A stretch of DNA of 64,000 nucleotides, taken from Pegoplata infirma (Eukaryota; Arthropoda; Insecta; Diptera; Anthomyiidae). A program made the position numbers and the translations under genes. Below the pieces are notes generated by a model that was not told where the DNA came from, made no database searches, and saw only the letters and a program-made list of their open reading frames with translations. Below, in pieces: positions 23,133-33,849 of the stretch (positions within the stretch are counted from its first letter, which is position 1; every line of letters starts with the position of its first letter). The stretch spans positions 134,032,694 to 134,096,693 of the forward strand of contig OY992540.1 of the NCBI GenBank assembly GCA_963921195.1, written 5' to 3'.

Positions 23133-24130
23133 AATGTTACTTTAGATAATCCTACAAAAAGTTTATAGCAAAATTTCGTTAACAGACCAATTCATAAACA
23201 TTGATTAGGATCAGGGTTATGTTTCCACATAACCAGATTATGCTAATTTTAGCTAGTAAGTGTTCTAGAAAAATAAAACCACAAATTTTGGCCAACAATA
23301 GTAGTACATAATACATTGTAGAGGGTATTCATGGATTCGGCCACATCGAATTAACCATTTTTATTTGTTTTGAACAAAGTTAGAAAAATTTGTTTACATA
23401 TTATTAATGGATGGATGTATATTGTCGTTCGTTTCAGAATGCCATAACCATCATTAACATTCCATAAATGACGTGTTGAAAAACTAAAATGCATTTTATG
23501 CAACACTTGAATTTCCAACAATTTTCTGAAACGGAAAATATTGAGGGTTTTTACTTTACAAGTGTATTAAAATTACAATGTTAAAAACAACAAGGACATT
23601 AAGATTTTAGATTTTTTTTAATTCAAATTGTTGGTATTTCGTTGCACCATTAGTATGACTTATTGTAAAAACCCCATAATATTATAATTGTTATTCTGGG
23701 TACAAATTACAGTATTTAAAAGAGCATGTTCTATAACTATAAAAAACATTAACAAAAAAAAAAAAAAAAAAGAATCAATTTATGTCCAGAATTATATGTG
23801 CAAGTGTATTAGGGTGCTTCGTATTTGAAGGAGGTATTTTTTAAATAAGTTTTAGAAAATTAAAGAAATAACGAAAATGTGGGGAAAAAATCGTCCAAAA
23901 TACATTAAAAATGTTTTTATTAGTATTACTGTGATCGAAACTGTAAAAATTTATTCTGTAGGAACTATAAATATGTAAACACAGCAGTAATAGAACATAA
24001 AACGGTGGTGGTTGTATCGCCCAAGGTGCCGATCAGTTTGTATTGTTAATGGTATTATTTTTTTTTATTCAAGGGGTGATCTAGCCCTAAAGGCCGTCAC
24101 TTCGACCCTTGTTAATGGTATAAAATTGAC
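23133..24130. other. Mostly non-repetitive stretch upstream of the SINE and putative exon
   Basis: Apart from a fragment of the Helentron-like tail at about 23310-23360 (GAGGGTATTCATGGATTCGG), a poly-A run near 23755-23772 and TTAATGGTAT duplicated near 24045 and 24110, I see no repeat and no gene. If the exon at 24379 is real, this is its upstream intron or 5' region. No core promoter can be defended. Confidence 0.35.
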
Positions 24131-24150
24131 AAAATAAAAAAAAAATCAAG

Positions 24151-24322
24151 GCGCCACAGTAGGCTAGTTGGTAGCGTGCTAGCCTATGAGTCTGGGGGTC
24201 GTGGGTTCGATTCCCACCAGAGGCCTTGGTCTGTTTCGCTACAACGAGACGAAGGTCATTACTACCAGTTCTCGGTTAGGTAAAATTAGTATATGATTTG
24301 TAATTATATGGTAATTCTTAAT
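24151..24322 (+). mobile_element. tRNA-derived SINE, copy 1
   Basis: The head GCGCCACAGTAGGCTAGTTGG contains an A-box-like segment, and GTGGGTTCGATTCCCAC is a good RNA polymerase III B-box with its stem. The body (CGCTACAACGAGACGAAGG, CTCGGTTAGGTAAA, AGTATATGATTTGTAATTA) matches the minus copy at 26792-26947. Target duplications are A4-T-A10-TCA on the left (24131-24148) and A4-T-A11-TCA on the right (24323-24341). The SINE ends 37 bases before a candidate splice acceptor at 24378. This copy is about 35 bases longer than the other. Confidence 0.88.
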
Positions 24323-24378
24323 AAAATAAAAAAAAAAATCATATAAATAAAAAAAAAAAAACTATTTTCTGTTAACAG

Positions 24379-24436
24379 GACAAACCCATGTTTAAAATCC
24401 TACTGATGATAACACTAACTGGAGTGCTTGAAACCG
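24379..24436 (+). CDS. Putative first coding exon of a secreted protein gene (signal peptide)
   Basis: A CTGTTAACAG acceptor ends at 24378 and a GGTATGAT donor follows 24436. Between them an ATG at 24388 opens 16 codons, MFKILLMITLTGVLET, with a Lys near the start and a hydrophobic core: a typical signal peptide. The exon ends in phase 1 (one base, G, left over). The exon at 46049 begins with the two bases TT, so joining them gives Val and keeps the frame into RLTTNQP. The 9 bases before the ATG would be leader, implying a non-coding exon upstream. The evidence is the phase match, the splice sites and the signal peptide. The polypyrimidine tract is weak and a chance exon cannot be excluded. 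The intron that follows is 21.6 kb and full of transposons. Confidence 0.45.
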
Positions 24437-24920
24437 GTATGATAAATACCTAGAAATGTCTATAATTTTTAGAAATTAAATTTTCATTTGTCAACTTAAA
24501 CCATTATAACAAATCGAATGAGAGGTTGAGCTCAAGTAGTACTAACAGTAAAAACAATAAAAATGTGAAATTTCGGAAAACTAAGCGAGATAGAGCCAAA
24601 CGAAATTTTGATACAAGTTTTAAAAGAAATTACTTCAAGAAAAATATGGAAAAGCCTAGATGTTTACATCTGGTACCCCTTTGGGCCCCAATATTAGATC
24701 TAAAATTTGGCATTCTTGAGATTTTAAAAATGTACGTCAACTGGTAAATAAAAAGTCCAACATGAACTAAATTGTAAATAAAATGAACGAAATTAGAATC
24801 AAATGAACTAAATTAGAATAAAATTAACTCTGAACTAAATTGTAATACATTTGTTCCCATTTTCTAGTTAAATTTTTTTTTGTTCTTATTTTTATAAAAA
24901 ATGTGTAGTACCTATTTTCC

Positions 24921-25117
24921 GGTGACATGGCATAATCCCCACGGACATAATCCCCATTTCTGTTATGGGGATTATGACCGAAATTAATTCGGTCATAACT
25001 CCCATAAAGGTAGTGGGAACTGAAAATATGACCGAAAATAATTTGGACATTATCCCAATAAAATTGGACATAATTTCCAGATTTATAGGAATATTGAGGG
25101 GATTATGTCCTGTTACC
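24921..25117. mobile_element. MULE-like MITE with 9-bp target duplication
   Basis: The left end GGTGACATGGCATAATCCCC and the reverse complement of the right end, GGTAACAGGACATAATCCCC, match at 17 of 20 positions. The flanks carry a perfect 9-bp direct repeat CTATTTTCC (24912-24920 and 25118-25126). Nine bases is the usual Mutator-like duplication. The 197-bp interior repeats GACATAATCCCC/GGGGATTATG and AATTATTTTCGGTCAT-type blocks. Confidence 0.75.
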
Positions 25118-25344
25118 CTATTTTCCCACAGCCACCCTAATATGCAATGGCATTTGACAGACACAATGGCAACATTAAAACAATTGACATCACTTGGCAT
25201 TCGAAAGAACCATTTATGAGTATCAATGATTGCTTTTCATATTATTTTGTTTGCTTCATACTTTATGTCAAACTCAAACAAAGGAAAATTAACAATTACA
25301 TACATTATATGTTAACATACTTTAAAATGTACATTTAAAATAAA

Positions 25345-25960
25345 TCTCTGTCCATTCAGCAGAAAAATCTGCTGAAAATACACCCATTTTGAGTCATAAG
25401 AGAAATCTGCTGATTTTAGGTGAAATCAGCAGAGAAATCTGTCGAGACAGTAAAAAAATTGGATGAAATAAACTTAAGAAAATTTTCTAAGTTTTTTTTA
25501 AGTTATACTGTTTTCAAAGCATAAAATTTCCATATTTTCAAATTTTGATAAAAAAAACTTAAAAAGTTTTTTTTTTGTTTGAACGTGACAACTAAGTGCT
25601 TCTGTAAAATTATCAAAACAACCTGCTGTCTTTTTTCCTTTTTTTGAATTTTGATCATTTTTAGATTTAGGGTTTTTAAATTTCACAAAATCTAAAAAAA
25701 AAATTACATCTTAAAAAAAACTTTAAAAATTTCTTGGAAAAAAAAAATGCCAACAGACTACTTTTGCAATATAACAAAACAATCTGCAAAAAATCTGTAT
25801 AAAAATATTTTCAAATTCAGCAAACAGAATCAGTAAAACATTTTTTGTTATTTTCTAAAACTGAATGTCAGAGAATTTACTTAAAATATCCATTTCAACA
25901 ACAAAAATCTGCTAAAAGTTTGCTAATTGAAAGTCATTTTTACAGATTTTTTGAGAGTTT
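25345..25960. repeat. Repeat rich in AATCTGCTGA
   Basis: AATCTGCTGAAAA, AATCTGCTGATTTT, AATCAGCAGAGAAATCTG and later AATCTGCTAAAAG recur through this stretch. It ends in TTTACAGATTTTTTGAG. It looks like another diverged TA-type MITE, but its ends are not clear. No gene is present. Confidence 0.35.
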
Positions 25961-26037
25961 TTCTTTTTAGTGTCCTTAAAATAGTTTTATTGTTTTTTGT
26001 GTCTTGCACTTCCTGGTAGAATTTTATACTAAAACCA

Positions 26038-26672
26038 GTCAGAGTGTTAAATTCGGCTGTGCCGAATCTTTGATACCCTCCAACATGATAAAATATATAA
26101 AAAATCAAGGGCGTTTTTTTCTGGGGGGGGGTCTTTGTGGGGGATGATTGGGTATACCTTTTCATCGCGATAAATGTTAACTAAATTATTTGTTATGCTT
26201 TTTTAACTTTAGTAATACCAATTAATCATAATTTTTATGATTTTTTTTAAATCCACGCCCACAAAAGGGGGCGGTCCAAAAAAAACTAAATTGTGTAGTC
26301 CCAGGTGTCTAATACCTTTTGACATTAAAAGGTTACATTTGTTTAACAAAAATGCAAAAAAAATCTGTAAAAAATTGTGTTTTTTGAGACGTTTTTTTAT
26401 TTCTTTAATGGGGAACTTTTTTGCCCCTGATCCGATTTTACCCATTTCTGAACTTAACTGACCTATGACCATGAGACACATATGTGCCAAGAAGTCTAGC
26501 TCTTTTATTTTGAACTGGATCGTGTTTTATACAGACGGACGGACATTCACGGAAAGACTTAGAATCGATCATAGATCAATAATACTGTATGGGGTCCCCG
26601 ACCGATATTTTTATGCGTTACAAACGGAATGACAAAGTCAGTATACCCCCCTTGTGTGGTTTGAGGGTATAA
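26038..26672 (+). mobile_element. Helentron/DINE-like repeat, TTCGGCTGTGCCGAA family, copy 1
   Basis: It opens AGAGTGTTAAATTCGGCTG and TGCCGAATCTTTGATACCC, giving a strong stem TTCGGC-TGT-GCCGAA. It passes through CCACGCCCACAAAAGG and GATCCGATTTTACCC, has a short GACGGACGGACAT tract, and closes near 26660 with TGAGGGTATAAAAA. A second copy at 48933-53040 is split by a hAT element. The open frames on either strand here are repeat-derived. Confidence 0.65.
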
Positions 26673-26689
26673 AAAAATGTGTACATACA

Positions 26690-27048
26690 TTCAAAAAAAT
26701 TTGTACACTCAAAAAAACATTTTTATCTAAAAAAAATTGTTTTTCTTAAAAAATTACAAAAAAAAAAAAAATTTACTAAAAAAAAAAATATTTATTTATT
26801 GATTGATTTTTTAACATATAATTACAAATCATATACTAAATTGACCTAACCGAGACGGGTGACTATGACCATTGTCTCGTTGTAGCGTTGGGAATCGAAC
26901 CCACGACCCCCAGACTCATAGGCTAGCACGCTAGCCTACTGGGGCGCCTAAAAAAAAAAATATATGTTTACGTTTAAAAAATTACTTTTACTTTAAAAGA
27001 GTATTGTGCACGGTATTTATGGATTCGGCCAAGCCGTATTTAACTTTT
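26690..27048 (+). mobile_element. Tail fragment of a CTCCACTCTAG-family repeat, hit by a SINE
   Basis: Repeated TACACTCAAAAAAA units and the ending TTGTGCACGGTATTTATGG / ATTCGGCCAAGCCG match the tails of the copies at 45500-45860, 51200-51665 and 57640-57900. Only the tail is present. A SINE with a 16-bp duplication interrupts it at 26792-26947. Confidence 0.55.
26792..26947 (-). mobile_element. tRNA-derived SINE, copy 2
   Basis: Read on the minus strand the head is GCGCCCCAGTAGGCTAGCG, then CTATGAGTCTGGGGGTCGTG, the B-box GGGTTCGATTCCC, then CGCTACAACGAGACAATGG and a tail AGTATATGATTTGTAATTA. It is flanked by a perfect 16-bp duplication, CT-A11-TAT (26776-26791 and 26948-26963), the signature of LINE-driven retroposition. 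Compared with copy 1 it lacks TAGTTGG in the A-box region and about 25 bases after the B-box. Confidence 0.92.
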
Positions 27049-27372
27049 GTGCTTACTATTTTTGAAACAAAAAATAAAAAATCTTGGATATTTAAAATTT
27101 AACACAAAGAAACGGAAATGATTGCAATAATATTGCAACATTTAAGATTGTTTATGTGAAACTGCATACATTGTTGATTTCAAATTGTATTCTAATAATA
27201 GAATTAAATTTTCTGTGCCAATGGTTGCTTGATTTTAGATTTCATTTTTTAATAATGGATGCTGGCAAGAAAATTAACTGCAATTTGTTGGAATACTTTA
27301 TTTTAATTTGGCTTGTCCAACATTGTTTTACAACTACACTCAAAACATTTGTAAAGTTTTTTTTATATCATT

Positions 27373-27468
27373 AAGGACGGATTACTCAACGGAAAGTTAG
27401 CTGATAACTGCCGATTTAACGGAGCCTTCTGTCAAAATTTGTATGAAAAAGCATTGAGTAATCCAGCC
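27373..27468. mobile_element. Miniature inverted repeat with GGATTACTCAA ends
   Basis: The left end AAGGACGGATTACTCAACG and the reverse complement of the right end, TAGGCTGGATTACTCAATG, match over about 18 bases. The unit is only 96 bases long. No duplication is clear. It lies in otherwise featureless sequence (27060-27740) in which I see no gene. Confidence 0.5.
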
Positions 27469-27739
27469 TAATTCGTGTAGCTAACAGTATTACTTATTTT
27501 TTAAAATTTATTGAATTTTTGTTTGGGAACTTATTTCAGGAAAATAATTAATAATAATTATATTTGTTATACCCTTTATTCATAAATTATGGGCTACAAA
27601 GTTTCAAACTCTGTTACATTTGTGTAACCTGATCAGTAGCTTTTAAACGTTAACAAATTGTCATTTCAAGCTTATCGCGAAAGCAATGAGAGATGTGAAA
27701 AAAATTAATCACGACAAAAATTATTTCCCGGGAAAAATG

Positions 27740-28170
27740 TAATAAAACTGCAAGTTCAAATTTTGTAATTGCAATGTTTTTGTTGCACATTTTGTAAATA
27801 CCGTGATTCACAAATTGTAAATACCGTGATTCAAACTCGCATTGTTTTCAAGATAAGCTAATTATATAAATTGTTTGCCGTTTGGACGCAATTTTTTTAA
27901 AAATGCCTCTGACAAAAATTTTTATTTATGTATGTCGAAATATAGTGCAGAGCACCACAGATTCATATTCAAGAAAGACATTTACAGTGTTCAAAATTTG
28001 AGGTTAAGGTCGGTTCCGACGAAGCGTGCACTCCGATTAGCTTAAAAGAAATTACTGACATTTTACGAAAAATAAAAAACTATCACTTCGACACTTTATG
28101 TCAGGTGGCGTATGAGTGATATTATAATAATTCAATATAAATCATACGCACCCCCATGTCGTTTAAACAT
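27740..28170 (+). repeat. Direct repeat A (pair with 33850-34257)
   Basis: GACATTTACAGTGTT, AGAAATTACTGA, GTGGCGTATGAGTGA and AATATAAATCATACGCACCC all recur in the same order and orientation at 33850-34257. The pair encloses the 4.9-kb foldback element. The frame carrying KKDIYSV-NLR is kept in both copies, hinting at decayed coding sequence, but I cannot name it. The pair could be a diverged transposon family or an old duplication. The stretch from here to 28712 holds only AT-rich sequence with no gene. Confidence 0.6.
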
Positions 28171-28712
28171 ACAAGTTTACAAACTGAAAAACAAATTTGC
28201 GATCCAGACATTTTACATTTATTTTCAATGTAAAATCTTGTGCTGGATCCAAAAATGATGTCTAAGGGTTCAAAAAAGTGGAACAGTTTTCGAGATATTG
28301 CTAATTTTTCAAATTTTTAACTGTTTCAAAAATCAAATCGGTGAATTTATTTTTTTTTATAGTTTTAAATTAAAGGAAATTAAATGCTTTATCAATTCTG
28401 AATATCGACTTAAAATTTAATTTTACCGAAATTTGTGAAAAAGGTAAATTCTATTGTAAATTTCAGAGAGAAAAAAATCAAAATTCATTTCTCACTTTAC
28501 AGTTTAAGTCTGATCCATTAATAAGAAAAAAAAGGATTTAAAAAAAATCCGTAAAAGTTACAAAAAAGTTGAATTTAATTAAAATATAAATATTTTGGTA
28601 ACACAGACATAAACTTCCTTTTCAAAACAATAATGTAAATTAAAAAAATATTTTTTCTTCCACGATTTTATTACATTTTTTACAAGATATAATTTTGGTA
28701 TTGAGCAATTTT

Positions 28713-28803
28713 GTATACCCTCCACTCTAGTGATAAAGGGTATATATAAGTTTGTCATTCCGTTTGTAACACATCGAAATATTAGTGTAGGACCCCATAA
28801 AGT
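28713..28803 (+). mobile_element. Head fragment of a CTCCACTCTAG-family repeat
   Basis: TACCCTCCACTCTAGTGATA, ATATATAAGTTTGTCATTCC and GGACCCCATAAAGTAT match the heads at 43966, 50465 and 57035. It is cut off at 28803 where the large foldback element begins, so the foldback inserted into or beside it. Confidence 0.7.
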
Positions 28804-29330
28804 ATATGGAGCATTCCAGGCCAAATCACTCACTTTTCGTCCCGACCCCAATATCTACCAATTTAATTTTTTTGAAGCACCATATAAAATAAACCAGAGT
28901 CAAAAAAGTGAAATTTTCAAAATTTGAAAAAAATAGAACAAATAGTGATCACATCTTGAATTATGGCTTAAAAGTTGGGCAATTTGGAGTAGAATTTTTA
29001 TTTAAAAAAAATCGAAGGTTTCGGACACAGAGTATACATAAAGGCGAAGGTGTCAAAAATTTAGTTGTCAAAATACAACTTGTATACGCCAGGCCAAATC
29101 ACTCACTTTTAGACCCGACCCCCTTCGTTAAATTTTTTTTGATATGTTTTAGTTTGTATTAAATGCAACTCGCTCTCATTTTTATACCATGTTGGTGTTT
29201 AGTAATCAATTTTAGATTTTTTCAAAAAAAATTAAAAAATTTGAATTTTTAATTAATTTTGACCAGTAAAAAATATAGAGATCTTAAAAAAAGGTGGACA
29301 ACGTTTTGTTGGCATTTAAATGTAGTTTTA

Positions 29331-30137
29331 CGCTCAAAGTAATAACTCTGTTAAATTACAGAAAAACTCTGCTAATTTAACAGAGTACACCATACTTTTC
29401 CAGCTAGCAACATTTCTTGGTAATTTTACTATAAAACTCTGTAAAATGATTTTGACAAAAAAACTGTTAATTTACATAGTTTATAGTAAAATATTGGTTA
29501 AATATGAAAGCTTTTTGACCGAGAAAACTCTGTAGTTTTACTTTAAAACTCTGTAAAATGATTTGGACAAAAAAACTGTTAATTTACAGAGTTTCTAGTA
29601 AAATGGTGGTTAAATAAACCACCATTTAGCAAAGAAAACTATGTAAATTCTAATATATTTTTAAAATGCATTTGATGCAAAACAAAATTTACAGAAAAAA
29701 CTCTGTAAATTTACAGAGTTTAGTTAAAGGCATGTTATTTTGTAAAATTTTTATAAGATTTCTCAAAAGATTTTTTTTTATAACTTTTTTTTTCTACTTT
29801 TTCAACTTTTTGTCAAAAAAAAACTATACAGATAAAATTTTGATGTTTGGTAACAAAAAAAAAAAAACTACTCAAAACAGAAAACTTTTTTGGTTATAAA
29901 AAAATACGAAGTATTTTGCTTAAATCTATATTTTAGCAGAAAGCTCTGTTAATTATCTGTAAAATTTAGATTACAAAGTAAAAATTAATATAACAGAGGA
30001 AACTTTGTTTTTTTGTCACAACAAAATACCAAGTATTTTTTTTTATCTGTATTTTGACAGAAAACTCTGTCAAATATCTGTTGAATTGAGATTACAGTAA
30101 TTTTACAAAGTATTTTACAGAGTTATTATTTTGAGTG
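29331..30137 (+). mobile_element. TA-type MITE, AACTCTGTTAAATTACAG family, copy 1
   Basis: The left end is CGCTCAAAGTAATAACTCTG and the right end CAGAGTTATTATTTTGAGTG, flanked by TA (29329-29330, 30138-30139). The 807-bp body repeats AAACTCTGTAAAATGAT and AATTTACAGAGTTT blocks. Copies at 37512 and 38316 share the same layout. The inverted ends and TA duplication indicate Tc1/mariner-type mobilisation. Confidence 0.88.
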
Positions 30138-30466
30138 TAGAAAAAAATATGGAAAAATTAGTCGAAGTAACGTTTAAAAATTAAAATCGACTTTTTGAAA
30201 AAGTCCGAAACCTTCGATTTTTTTTAAAGTCCAATAATTCTACTCTAAATTACGCAACTTTTTACCCATGATTTGAGATGCGATCGCAATTCCTTCTATT
30301 TTTTTTTTAAATTTTGAAAATTTTTTGAAAATTTTCTTTACTCTTGTTTATTTGATATGGTGCTCCAAAAAAAATGAAGTTGATAGATAGTGACCGCAAC
30401 TCCACTTACAAGGGAAGTATCTCCACCCTTATGAACCGATTTAAATGAAACTTTTAATATATATAA

Positions 30467-30926
30467 AAGAGACAATTTGAAGGTTGGGGTGTCTCGGTTT
30501 ATCGGGGATTTAGGGGTTCAAAAAATGGGTAAAACATTGGCAAAAAAATGGTTTTTTGGATTTTCAGCCATTTCTTTCTAAGAAACTATATGATGTTTAC
30601 ATATGAGAAGAAAGGTTTTTTAATACCTATCCAACGAAGGCATAACATTGAAAAAACTCGGCTTTGCTAAATATTTTTTTCATAAAAATGTGTAAATTTT
30701 GGGGGTATTTATGTGAAGACATAGACCTACACTATTCATATGAATACGAAATAATCTTTATTAAATTTAAGTTGACACGTATTTTTGCTCTAGGTGATAT
30801 TCCTGTTAGTTTGGGAGTTATCAAAATTTTCCCGAAGGTCCACATTGTTTCATAAGGGACAACGAAATTTTGAAACACTGATATGGCCGATAAGCCGAGA
30901 CACCCCAACCTTAAATCGTCTCTTTT
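30467..30926. mobile_element. Inverted repeat with GGTTGGGGTGTCTCGG ends
   Basis: AAAGAGACAATTTGAAGG and TTGGGGTGTCTCGGTTTATC at the left are matched inverted by CCGATAAGCCGAGACACCC and ACCTTAAATCGTCTCTTT at the right, about 40 bases in all. The inside (GAAGAAAGG to CCCGAAGG) is also found, with insertions, at 56700-58936 in copy 2 of the foldback. The small open frames on both strands are not genes. Confidence 0.6.
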
Positions 30927-32656
30927 ATATCGTCGAACTATATTCAATAAATGCCAACTCTAAAAAGCTTACTTTTCAGGAGAACTAAAAAACTAGTTAT
31001 TTCGCATATTATTGTAAAAATAAACAATGTACCTTCCATAAAACGCTTTAAATATTCTAAATAATTTATACCGATGCAAAAAATTTCATATTTTGCACTG
31101 GTTTGCGTATTTTTTTGAGATGGCATTTATTACTATATCAAAAAATAAATATTTTTTTAGAGTTGGCATATTTTGTCGGAAAATAAAAATATTTTTTTTT
31201 TTAAATATTTGTATTAATTTTGTTTTTTTTTTTTTGATTTTGTTTTCCTCGGTTCTGTAATTGCAAAAACTAAAAAAAAAATAAAAATCTTTGCATATTT
31301 TTAAAAGTTACTCCCAAAGCCTTTTAATCTCAGGGTGGTCAACTTTGGCACTCTGTATCTCACGCTGTATTGTATTATGGTCACTCCAAACTAGCTATTT
31401 TGAAAGCTTATATCATTGACTTTATTTGCCCCACTCATAATGTTTCAATCTGATAATTATTTTTTACATATATATAAGCAATTTTTATTTTTGCAAACTC
31501 TATTTACCGATATTTTTAAAATGGCAATATCTCGAAAACTGGTCATTAGATATTAAAATATTTACCAGATTCGTGTTCAGCGTGGCAATTGCAATAAGAT
31601 ATGTGGTCTAATTTTTTTTTTTTTTAATTTTGAAAAATTTTTGGAAATTTACAATGGGAGTTGGCATTTATTTTCACCAAAAAAATATCTACTTTGAGAT
31701 AGCAGAATAACAAAAATTGATGAAAACCGACAACAAATTATTTTTTTGCTCTGAAATTTTTATCACAGATGGGTATTGCATAGGGGAGCTGTTTGCCATC
31801 GGAAACTCATTTCGGTCAAATTTGAGTTGGCATATTTTGAATATAGGTTCACGATATATATTTTAAGTTTCTGGAAAATCGGTTCATATCGGTTGAGATA
31901 CTTCCCTTTTTAGATGTATTTATTTGGATGTAGAAATACGTCTCACAAAATCTCAGGATAATCGGGCATGTCTAAGGTGTGCTACATCGGTCATGAAGTT
32001 TAAAAACGAATTAAAAGGGGAAAATATGTCTTTTTGTTAATTTTCTATTTTTTTTTTTTTTTTGATATTTTGATTTAAGTTTGAATTCAAATGGTTACAG
32101 AATTATGATTTGAAATAAAATGTTTCTCTAATAAGGTACTAAAAACTAAAATCGGTTGAAAATCAGCCAAGTTATTACAACTTCCCCAACTTAATTTAAC
32201 TTAAAATACCAAAAAAAAAATTGAGAAAACAGAAAAAAAATCATATTTTTCCTTGTAACGTTTTTTTTTTTAATTCAAGGCCGATGAGGCACGCCTTACC
32301 CGTGTCCAATCAACCTAAATTTTTGTGAGACGTATTTTTACCCACAAATGAACCTAGGGTAATTTAGGTTCAATATCTACTAATTAAATTTTTTTGAAGC
32401 ACCGTATAAAATAAACCAGAGATAATAAAATGCAATTTTAAAAAATTTGGAAAAAAAATAAAACGCATTTTGATCACATCTTGAATTATGGCTTAAAATT
32501 TGCGCAATTTAGAATAGAATTTTTAGACTTTTAAAAAAAAATCTAAGGTCTTTACAAAATCTAAGGCTTTTACAAAAAATCGATTTTAATTTTTAAACGT
32601 TAAAAAATAACTGATAATCACTTCGAATAATTTTTTCATATTTTTTTCTAAAATTA

Positions 32657-33440
32657 CCCAGGCAGAAACTGCCAACCGTTCGAACGGTTCCAAAGAAAAA
32701 GGCTCGGCAAAGCACTTTATTTTTTGTGTAGAAGGTAGTATGAATTCGAAAAAGTGCTTTCCAAGCGCTTTGCCAATATTTTTGTATTTAAATCCGTTCA
32801 AAATGTAAATTTTTTATTAAAGTTTATTAATTTTCATAACAATTGGAATATTTTTTATTTCCCCCTGTTCTCATGGTATGTCACTCATACACAATGACCC
32901 ACATATTACAAACTTGACAAACTTCGGATATGAAATGTCACTGGGCCTATCCCTTTGGAACACAACCCGTTTCAGTTCAATACACCACTTTTTTTCCGGG
33001 ACTTTTCCAAATATTTTCCTAAAAGCATTTTTAATAAAATTTTTTATTCCAAAACGCAAAGAAAACGGAAAACAAAATTTTCCAGGAAAATATTTCAAAG
33101 TTTGTCGACATTTTTTTTTATCCTAATAAATTAGTCAATCAATTTTTTATCCAAATTTAATAAATTTCTTTATTTAAATAAACAAGAAAAAAAGTTGTGT
33201 CTTATGGACTTATACAATTTAGATACGTCCCATTGTTTTGTTCTAAAAGTGCTATAATAGTACCATATTTTTTGTTTTTAAAGCGCTTTCAAAGCGCTTT
33301 AAAATAGCAACGACATACCGTTTACCGTGGTTATCATTTTGGACGCTGGAAGAGTACTAAACTGTGATGATTTCCCAGCACTTGAGCGACCATAAAAAGT
33401 ACTTTGCCAGCGCTCTCCCGTTCGTATTTTTCTGCCTGGG
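32657..33440. mobile_element. TA-type MITE, CCCAGGCAGAAA family, copy 1
   Basis: The ends CCCAGGCAGAAA and TTTCTGCCTGGG are flanked by TA (32655-32656 and 33441-33442). The interior has AAAGTGCTTT-like and CCAGCGCTCTCCCG inverted motifs and AAATCCGTTCAAA. Copy 2 is at 51745-52423. It sits in the right arm of the large foldback; the arm copy at 61480-61520 lacks it and shows the empty site. Confidence 0.9.
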
Positions 33441-33849
33441 TATATTTAAATGCCAACAAAACGTTGTCCAACTTTTTTTAAGATATCTGTACTTTTTACT
33501 TGTCAAAATTAATTGAAAATTTAAATTTTTTATTTTTGAAGAAAATCGCCATTTAAAAATAGTTTATTAATCACGAACATGGTATAAAAATCTGAAAATT
33601 TGACAGCAAGTTGAATTTAATACGTACTAAAACACATCAAAAAAAAAAATAATCGAGGAGGGTCGGGTCTAAAAGTGAGTGATTTGGCCTGGAATGCCCC
33701 ATATATATTTTTTTTTTGAACAAAACCGATCAAATTTGAAAAAAAATTAAAATAAAGATGTTCGAATCACGGAATTTTAAATTAATTTTTTTTTTCTACA
33801 GAAACGCGAAGTTTTTAGCTCCGTAGGTAAAAGTGCAATCTTTGGCAAC

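Larger units (their letters stand above)
28804..33704. mobile_element. Large foldback element, copy 1, with MITEs in both arms
   Basis: The left end ATATGGAGCATTCCAGGCC and AAATCACTCACTTTT is matched inverted by AAAAGTGAGTGATTTGGCC and TGGAATGCCCCATATAT at the right end. The arms share AATTATGGCTTAAAA, AAAATCGACTTTTTG and GTTGGCATTTAAATG inverted. The left arm carries a TA-type MITE (29331-30137) and the right arm a different one (32657-33440). A second partial start of the arm lies at 29090-29120. The loop (30360-32400) contains a further inverted repeat at 30467-30926. No protein is encoded. A related copy ends the window's 55-62 kb block. Confidence 0.7.

Noticed and set aside
24151..24225. 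Possible functional tRNA gene
   Set aside because: The A-box and B-box are present but the acceptor stem does not pair, and the sequence is followed by a SINE body and flanked by target duplications; a second copy shows it is a retroposon.
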